Shown piece after piece: positions 5,020 through 11,980 of a stretch of DNA of 11,980 bases (positions are counted from its first letter, which is position 1; each line of letters opens with the position of its first letter). The position numbers and the translations under genes are program-made. Source of the DNA: Blakeslea trispora (taxonomy: Eukaryota > Mucoromycota > Mucoromycetes > Mucorales > Choanephoraceae); contig JAIWNE010000276.1 of NCBI GenBank assembly GCA_025331445.1, positions 1 to 11,980 on the forward strand, given 5' to 3'. The notes under the pieces are model-generated. The model did no database searches, was not told the DNA's origin, and saw only the letters and a program-made list of their open reading frames with translations.

Positions 5020-8000
5020 TTATATCTCTGCTCGGTGAAGTATTGGTAAGGTGGATTCGATGGAGGAGGTGGTAGTGTAAGCTCGTGTAATCAGACCAAT
5101 AGCTTGATTGACGACGTGTTCAGGGATAACCTGAATGGAATCAAAGTGTAAACGCCAGTACGCTCGCCAGATTGTCCAGTGACCAGTAAGAATTACAGTA
5201 AGAAAGTGATGTTGAGAGATGGAAGGCAAAGAGGGAAACTTTCGAAGAAGAATAGCATCATAAATGGTAGACGGCGGCAAGATGTGAAACGGGAAATAAG
5301 CAGTAAGTAATTCAGTCCAGATGCTCCAGCGTATCGGGCAGCCCACCGTAAAATGAAAAGCCGAGTCAGGCGCTGCGGAACATAGGCGACATTGACTAGA
5401 GTTCACGACCCCCATAAGTGCAAGACGATCACATGAAGGCAATAGGTGATGGAATGTTCGGAACGCCAGATTCCTAGCAAGAAAGTGAAATGGAAGGTTC
5501 CAAAAAAGTTTAAGAGCTTGCTGTGGAATCTGAAGTCTATTGTTGCGCGAATCTGGGAGGTGATTTTGGCGAAAGGCGGTAGAGTTATATCCCCTCCAAA
5601 GGGGATGGGCATTAATTTGTTGATGCAATGACGAAAGATCCTCTTGAGTGGTTGCCCCAGTAGTTGGTTGGGAGAGATATTAAACGACAAAAGGGAGAAA
5701 TTCAATAGAATGGTCCGCAACAACTTCTCTATATAACCGAAATAAAAGGTTAGGGAGGCGGTCGTATGTACCCGGTCTACGTATGCTCAGTTGATTAGTT
5801 TCCTGGTGAAAGTCTAAGAAGGAAGAAACTGGTAATCGAGGATGCCGATGTAGCCAATGATTCTGAGGTATCTCGATAAAGATACGGTTGAGTGAGAAAC
5901 GTTGGAGCAGTGAGAGAGGGATTTTGTCCAGCGCGAAGTTGATTCCAAAATCATCGAAAGCCTTGTATATGGTATGAACAATTGACGTTTGGTGCACGGT
6001 GGAGTATGGGCGATGTTCACTAGAAAAAAAAGAGAATAGTGGAAGAGAATCAGTGTTCTGTAAGATCGCAAAGTGGTGACGGAGGACATCTCGAGTATAT
6101 GATCTTTCGGTAGAAAATAAGGCAAAGAGCCACTTCATCTGTAGTACCAGATAATGGCGGCAAGGGTTGATGACCCCCAGACCTCCTAGATTTCGTGGTA
6201 GACATATTATGTCAAAGGCTAATCGAGGTGTTTTTCCCATCCAGACAAATTGATAGCATAATGATTGGATTGTTTCCAGTGTTTTTGGCAGTAACCCTGA
6301 GAAGGCGAAGGCTATACCATACTTTGGACAGAATGAGGGTGTTAAGAATGGTCACTTTGCCCCTGAAGGACAAAGACCTCTGAGAGTAGTGGGCAGTGGC
6401 GGATCGCATAGCCTCAATTAAATTTTCCTCCGCTACTTTGCGCTGTTGTACAGTAAAGGCCATTTGAAAGCCCAAATAACGAAACGGACCTGGAGAAAAC
6501 TTAGTATAATAAGTAGCAATAGAGTTAGCAGCAAGTAAGTCTGTCCAAATGAGCTGGGGGAACCATTTAAGGAAAATGCTTCGGTTTTGTGCTGGTTGAA
6601 TCGGGCGTTAGATACCTTGCTATAACTTGTAAGATGAACTGAAGGCGATAGAAGTCCTCTGGATGGTGCACAAAAGCACAGATGTCATCTGCGTAGGCCA
6701 CACACTTGATCTCTTGTTTAGAACTTCCTACAGTGGATGTGTAACCATGGTATCGAGAGTCCTGTTGGATAGAGAGCAATAATGGTTCGAGGACCAAGTT
6801 GAACAATAATGGCGACAGTGGGTCTCCTTGGCGCAATCCACGAGTTTTAACGGACCTCCTCAGTAAATTGTCCATTAACATTGACTCGAACTGAATTGTG
6901 AAAGAAAAGTTGGGTGATACACCGAATGAAGGTAGTGGGAAAATTGAAGCGCTCCATAACCTGTAAGAGATAGGACGGGTGAACCCTATCATACGCTTTT
7001 TCCTGGTCCAGGGAAAGCCCCACTCCTTCTGTTGCCTGAATACGTGCCTGCTGTAATATCGTGTAGACTAATAATCCATTTTCGCCTATAAATCTGCCTT
7101 TAATAAAGCCTTTTTGATGCGGATTGATAATCGAGTGCATGATTGGAGCCAGTCGTTGAGCTAGAAGGCGTGTGAACGTCTTTCCATCACAGTTAATTAG
7201 TGAAATAGGGCGCCAATTCTTCAAAGCACTGAGGTCGCCTTTCTTCTGTAGCAATCTTACCCGATATCCTTCCACGATAAAGGGAAGAGTCCCTGAGTTA
7301 AAGCGTCGTTGTAAATCTGCAGGATCAAAGGGTGAAGGAATTCCAAACTGAAAAGAAGAGAGAGGTAGGGATATCCTAAACCATCACTTCCTGGGCTACT
7401 CTGTGTAGGACTGCGTTGTACCAGATGCTGGAGCTCATCAATGGTATTGGATTCAGAAGTAGCGACATTCGTTCACTACACTTGATAGGGAAAATGTTAT
7501 TGCTCAAGGTATTCTTTTGATGTCGTATCATCGACAGCCTCGGCAGTATAAAGAGAGTTATAAAAACCCTGTACAATTCGTTTCATCCCTTCCGAATCAG
7601 AAATAACTTCTCCAGCTGCATCATGAGGTCCTTGAATCCAGCCATAAACTAGCTGCCGTCCGCTGGTGGTGAACCATTTTTAGATATGAGGCCGACTTTT
7701 CACCTTTCTCACGCCAGCGAATGTTGCTTTAAGGGCTTGCAATATCCGTCAATTCCTTTTGGAGTTTTGTATTCTCCTTCATAAGAGGAGGGAGAATTGT
7801 CTCAAGACTTCCGGAGATGGCTTGCTGCGAAAGGTCTATTCTTTGTTTCTCCAGTTTCCGAAGCGTTCAGTTCGCCAACAGGTGTGCTTAATGCATATTT
7901 TCGAGCCATTGTGCCGTGGCTGTTTTTACCCGATCCCATACAATTGTGGAGACTCGGACGCAGAAGCATTATGAGAATATCCTCAATTTTCGCTGAACTT

Positions 8001-8794
8001 TGTGCTTGAATGCCCTTTGAGAAGCATAGGCCGGTAGCTCTCCATAATCCACCCTTCAACTTAGAGAGCCCATATCGTTGTAACTGTAAGAATGCATGGT
8101 CTGACCATGTAGAGATAAATGAGTAATAGAGTGTCAACTAAACCTTGTTTAATGTCTAGGCCCATATAGATGAAGTCAATGACGACTGTATGCTATTTGT
8201 GGGGCGCGAGAACGCTGGAAAGTTGGTACTTCTGAAGATCATTAAACTGCATGCAGTTAAAGAAATTCTGTTCAAGCAAAGTCCTCCAACTAAGTGCGGT
8301 GGCAATGCCTAAGGTAGATGTGCGTAAGTAGGAGTAATTAAAATCTCCAGAAATGATGAGGTTTTTCAAAGGGAATTTGAGACGGAGTATGCAACAGTAG
8401 AGCGAGGTTGTGTAGAATTCACGTCGAACTGGATGTGGGCTGACTGGTGCATAAAATGTTGAAACATAAAAGGGGCATAGAAGTTATGTGGATGAGATAT
8501 TTTACATAATTGAAATCGAGGTAAATTGAAATGTGCGGACGTGTCAATAAGCGAAATTCGATAGTCAAGTAAGAAACTATCCCAACATGCTCCTCCAGAA
8601 GGATTGGCATGGTTGCAGACGCATATTCAAACTATCGATAATTTCAGGTGTGGATGCATGTGTCTCTTGGAGGCTAAGAATAGAGAATTTGTTAAGCGTA
8701 GGAATCGTAAATAAGAAGAAGGAGTGGATTGTGTAGTTTTCACTAAGCCATTGGCATTTAGTGAAGCATATTTGAACATAATATTTTTGGACAT
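5020..8794 (-). pseudogene. LINE ORF2 pseudogene: endonuclease, reverse transcriptase, zinc-finger end
   Basis: The probable start is ATG 8794 (MSKNIMFKYASLNANGL, the opening strand of the endonuclease fold). Endonuclease motifs follow in order but in shifting frames: LNANGL, QETHA (about 8660), FYAP (about 8480), SGDFNY (about 8345) and SDHAFL (about 8100). RT motifs: NWRPISLINCDGK (about 7210), the palm Asp in LSLDQEKAYDRVH (about 7010), RGLRQGDPLSPLLF (about 6835) and the active site YADD (about 6690). The thumb segment SFRGKVTILNTLILSKVWY lies near 6350, and LPRNLGGLGV near 6195. A zf-RVT-like end has CRLC followed by HFTVGC (about 5380-5340). Frame changes occur near 8680, several times between 8570 and 7280, near 6860 (apparent +1 or +4 insertion between EEV and KTRG), and near 6470 and 6230. 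There is an in-frame TAA at 5680-5682. Full length would be about 1,250 codons, normal for an L1 ORF2. The 7280-7800 stretch is the most degraded. Confidence 0.88.
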
Positions 8795-8999
8795 AAGAGG
8801 GCAATACTTATTGACGTCCCGGAGAAGGGACGGCAGGCACAGGGCCTGGAGTATCATTTGACGCTTGCTGAAGTGCCTGGTGCATTGTGCAATATCCTCG
8901 GTTTCCGATGGAGTCAAGGTAATTGAATTGCGAGAAGGACTGGATGTAGTGAGATCAGCAGGGATAGGACTGCGTCTCTGGGAGAGTATCTCTGTTGGC

Positions 9000-10157
9000 A
9001 TGTGTTGATCATGAAGAAGGTCGAGTAATCTTCATCATCGATATCGTCTTCAAGGTCAGAGGGAAGGTCACTCTCGGAGGCTGCATCATCCATGGTAAAA
9101 TCAGATCATCGACAGCCTCGGTGTCCTCAGGAATATCCATCAACGTGGATTGTCCTATCAATGTTGTGTTTTCAATTGTAGTTGAAGTTGGGATTTAGGG
9201 ACTCTTGAAGCCCGAGGAGCGTGTTGAGACTTGAGGGTGTCGTTAGAAGGCTGATAGCCTTTTCTGTTGTCTCTCTTCAAGGGATTGGTCCTTTGCGTTT
9301 CTTCTGAGCGGGTGACGCTATTTTCTTGGACATTCAAAGAACGATGTCCAAATTGTTGGCATGAATAGCAAATGATACGAGCCTTTGATTTCTCGCATTC
9401 GAACTTGGTGTGTCCCGTTTGGTGACAGTAACGACACCAGGTTGGCATGTTGTTCCATGTGCAGTGAAAGAATTGATCCTCTGATTCACACCAACTGACA
9501 GTGTGTGCTAATTCTAAAAAACTAGAGTTCTGTGGCTTACCTAGTACTGCATAACCAGATCCCATGAAGACACCCAGTTTGGGCTCAGTCGTAATACCTA
9601 CATCAATTATCTCACCAAAAGGTGCTAAGCTCTTTGCCAGTCCTGTTCCAATTTCGTCCGGGTGGATAAAGGAAGGTAAGCCAACGATACGGTGGTAATA
9701 TTGTAATTGGCATCAATCGAGGGGCAGGGAAGAATTCTAGTTCGTTTTTTCGAAAAGATCACACCAGTGTGATGATGTCGTTTTTGTCATCAACCTCTCT
9801 AATATAAAGCTCAAGGTAGCGTTTAGGTCCATCGCTGAGGAACTGACAACCGTAGATCTTGGGATGTTGTTGGAGTACCGTCTGGAGACTCTGAAAATCA
9901 GTGTACTCGCTACGGATCTCGGTGAGATCAAGAAGAAGAGCGTTGGATGACTTTGCTGCTCTGTAAATACGTGACTTAACCGTCGAGATCTGTTCACTGT
10001 CATCAAGATCCGGCTGAACTGTGTCATGATGGACTAATGATACTCGCTTTCTTGCTGCTACTTGTGAGTAGGTCGGTTTAGTTTTATTGGTTCTTGGAGG
10101 GGAAATTGTTTCCAACTCCGCTCTCGACGAAAAGTGTTGGTGATCGGAAAGAGCCAT
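9000..10157 (-). pseudogene. LINE ORF1 pseudogene, CCHC zinc-knuckle nucleic-acid-binding protein
   Basis: The start is ATG 10157 (MALSDHQHF). The N-terminal 132 residues are intact and end at a TGA near 9761, just after an RRM-like segment (VLQQHPKIYGCQF, RYLELYIREVDD). Reading resumes in shifted frames through SLAPFGEIIDVG (about 9630) into MGSGYAVLG and the first zinc knuckle, CRYCHQTGHTKFEC (C-x2-C-x4-H-x4-C, about 9440-9400). A second knuckle begins as CYSCQQFGH but loses its last Cys through an apparent one-base deletion near 9336-9340; the shifted frame reads F-E-C. After that comes an acidic tail (SESDLPSDLEDDIDDED, about 9085-9035). ORF1 proteins of this type bind the element RNA and act as chaperones. 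This copy is broken. The 3' boundary is approximate. Confidence 0.82.
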
Positions 10158-10160
10158 AGA

Positions 10161-10275
10161 TTTTTTATTTTACGCCAATCGAATTTTTGAAACCCGCCAA
10201 ATGATTTTTGAAATCCGCCGTTTGGGACCGTAAGCACTGTACTTTCCTTTTCGTTTTTTCTTTATTGCTTTCGAT
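10161..10275 (+). promoter_or_regulatory. Upstream region of the epsin gene with phased CGCC motifs
   Basis: The sequence between the LINE ORF1 ATG and the epsin ATG holds three CGCC cores at 10173, 10195 and 10216 (spacing 22 and 21). Two of them lie in near-repeats, ttttgaaacccgcc (10185-10198) and ttttgaaatccgcc (10206-10219). These resemble the 22-bp motif at 447-512 on the other side of the transposons. Part of this stretch may be the LINE 5' untranslated region. A pyrimidine-rich run (10245-10270) precedes the ATG, common at fungal transcription starts. No TATA box is evident. Confidence 0.4.
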
Positions 10276-11980
10276 ATGAATTTTCAAGTTCCAGATATCT
10301 GGGAAGTCAAGGTAAAGAAGATACAAAAAAGAAAAGAAGCAGCAGAAGTTCTAGTTTACATAAAAATATGAATGACATCGGCTAAAAATAAAAGAAAAAA
10401 CATACAAACAATTGCTATTGTTAGGACGTCGTAAACAAATTGTAAGTCAACTTTGTACCTTATACTTTTCAAAAACCCCCTAATTTCGCTTCTCTTAGAA
10501 AAAATGTTGTGCTGAACTATACTGAGATGGAGTCCAAGGTTCATGAAGCTACAAGTAATGAACCTTGGGGTGCTTCAAGCACTCTTCTTCAAGAAATTGC
10601 TCAAGGCACTTATAATTAGTAAGCATGATTCTCGGTTCCTTTTGATCACTTTGAATTGATGTTGGCCAGCATGGATCACTAATAATTCCAAATCGCGTTT
10701 GGCAAATAGTCAATACTTTAATGAGATTATGCCTACTATCTATCGTCGTTTCACTGAAAAAGAGTCACGACAATGGAGACAGATATATAAGGTAGAGCTG
10801 TTTCACTTCTTCTTCTTGCTTCTTGTACTAAAGATACTTATTCATTGACATTTAGGCCTTGGTGCTTTTGGAATATTTGGTCAAAAATGGATCAGAGAGA
10901 GTGATTGATGATGCTCGAGCCCATATCCATATGATAAAGGTTATGCGTAATTTCTTTTATGTTGATGACAAAGGCAAAGACGAAGGCATCAATGGTATGT
11001 ATATTCTTAGATAATTTGTTTGTTCTTAATAATTCATGCTTTCTAATCTTCATATAGTTCGTAATCGAGCAAAAGAGATTGTGGAATTATTGGGTGACAC
11101 AGAGAGAATTCGATCTGAACGCAAATTAGCCAAAAAGAATAGAACCAAGTATATTGGTGTAGGCTCTATACTATGAGTGGAAGAGATAGCATGCGCCCTG
11201 GAATGGTGCCTTCTCATAGTGGGCTACCAAAATATGTTGGCTTTGGAAATGACACATTTGGTATCGGCAGTAGTCGTGGCATCAGTTTTAATGGTGATGC
11301 ACTTACTTTTGAAGGAGAGCAAATCACTCCTTATCCTCACCAGACCAGCGTTGGTAAATACGATCTTGACGAAGACAATGAAGACGATGATTTTGGTCCC
11401 GAAGTCAATCACAATCAAACCAAATCTCAATTCAACAACACGAGCAGCAGTAATGATGATGACTGGGTGATTTTGAGTTTGGTGGTGTTGCTCAATCTTC
11501 AACTGTATCTTCCAACCACAAACAAGATGTCTTGGATGATGATTTCTCAGACTTTCAGTTTGCATCAGCTAGCCAAACAACGGCACCTTCATCTCAGTCT
11601 AATAAACAGTCTGATTTGTTTGATTTGTTTAGTGATGGTGATCGTGGTACTACTCAACAACCAACCAACCCATTGGCAGCATTTGAATCCAAGCAACCAA
11701 TGACACCTACTTCAACACCACAATCACCAACAATAGCAAAACCAACAACAGAAGTAGCTTCCAAACCAGACCTGCACCTGCTACTACAGGCATGTGGGCC
11801 CAGCTTCCGGATTTGTGTCACTTGATTCATTGGGCAAAAAGACAAACTCGAATGCTACTACAGCAGGTCCTTCTATGAATGCCTTGAAAAACACTCATGT
11901 TCAAGCAGATTGGAACAATTGGGCCTCAAAAAACCCTCAGCAACCACAGACACCTAAAAAGTCAACTGCATTTGACGATC
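10276..11980 (+). CDS. ENTH-domain clathrin adaptor (epsinR/Ent3-like), spliced, 3' end outside window, with apparent frameshifts
   Basis: Exons: 10276-10311, 10425-10441 (17 nt), 10499-10618, 10710-10791, 10856-10994, and 11058 to the window edge. All five introns are GT-AG and 57-113 nt long. The first about 165 residues form a full ENTH domain: WEVKDVVNKLKNVVLNYTEM, ESKVHEATSNEPWGASS, RQWRQIYKALVLLEYLVKNG, SERVIDDARAHIHMI, GINVRNRAKEIVELL, KYIGVG. The NVVLNYTEME and EPWGAS wording points to the epsinR/Ent3 branch, which binds phosphoinositides and SNAREs at the trans-Golgi and endosomes, more than to endocytic Ent1/2. The low-complexity tail carries adaptor-type peptides: DDDW followed by DFEFGG, DDDFSDFQFA (ear-domain-binding style), DLFDLF (clathrin-box-like) and WNNWASKNP. 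Four one-base deletions are needed to keep the frame (near 11168, 11466, 11769 and 11804). They are either assembly errors or true mutations. The gene continues past 11980. Confidence 0.88.

Larger units (their letters stand above)
4870..10160 (-). mobile_element. Decayed L1-like LINE retrotransposon, leftward
   Basis: A non-LTR retrotransposon runs right to left. It has an ORF1 with a CCHC zinc knuckle and an ORF2 with an apurinic-type endonuclease, an RT and a terminal zf-RVT-like Cys/His motif. No RNase H signature was recognised after the RT, which favours the L1 side over Tad-like elements. The reading frames are broken many times by small indels and stops, so the copy is dead and older than the DIRS element that split its 3' tail. 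The exact 5' end is unclear: either just above the ORF1 ATG (about 10160) or at about 10205, if the 20-bp match at 492-511 and 10206-10225 is a target-site duplication. Confidence 0.88.

Noticed and set aside
5446..6383. Plus-strand ORFs at 5446-5631 and 6195-6383
   Set aside because: Antisense to LINE ORF2, short and without domains.
7527..9121. Exact 17-base repeat (7527-7543 and 9105-9121) inside the LINE
   Set aside because: Both copies sit in decayed LINE coding sequence and have no extended similarity or structural partner. On the minus strand both can encode EAVDD, an acidic segment that could recur by chance. Not enough for a functional claim.
11173..11703. Separate gene starting at ATG 11173
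   Set aside because: Its first about 95 residues continue the epsin tail after a one-base break, with matching composition and adaptor motifs, and its later part is out of frame. It is not an independent gene.
1..11980. tRNA, rRNA, CRISPR array or bacterial operon features
   Set aside because: No cloverleaf, rRNA core or regular spacer-repeat pattern was seen, and spliced genes and retrotransposons show that the sequence is eukaryotic.

Overview
The window looks like a fungal nuclear genome, most likely an early-diverging Mucoromycota (Mucorales-like) species. The grounds are an epsin gene with short GT-AG introns, a DIRS-type tyrosine-recombinase retrotransposon, and a decayed LINE whose ORF1 carries CCHC zinc knuckles. 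The group is an inference from this combination. No single marker in the window fixes it.

Layout. (1) Positions 1-441 hold the 3' flank and coding region of a small leftward gene for a putative single-pass membrane protein of unknown function. (2) Positions 442-514 are its upstream region, with three copies of a degenerate motif spaced 22 bp apart. (3) From about 515 to about 10160-10205 the intergenic space is filled by two nested transposable elements. The outer one is a leftward, decayed L1-like LINE: ORF1 about 10157-9000, ORF2 8794-5020, 3' tail 5019-4870 and 536-515 ending in a T-run. The inner one is a nearly intact, rightward DIRS element (537-4869) inserted in the LINE 3' tail. (4) From 10276 to the window edge runs a spliced rightward gene for an ENTH-domain clathrin adaptor (epsinR/Ent3 type). 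It is cut off by the window edge and carries four apparent single-base deletions in its 3' half.

The DIRS element is the most informative part. It has inverted terminal repeats (586-676 and 4750-4838) and terminal extensions whose complements lie side by side in an internal complementary region (4520-4619). It encodes a Gag-like protein with RGG boxes, a reverse transcriptase-RNase H-methyltransferase-like polyprotein and a tyrosine recombinase. The pol frame has no AUG in its overlap with gag. The overlap holds an in-phase A AAA AAC heptamer, a 6-nt spacer and a strong predicted stem-loop, which together look like a programmed -1 frameshift signal. One in-frame TGA interrupts the RT. The recombinase frame is free of stop codons for about 1,315 codons, across gag and pol as well.

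The two cellular genes diverge from what would be a short shared intergenic region if the roughly 9.7 kb of nested elements were removed. The insertion may therefore have split a bidirectional promoter.
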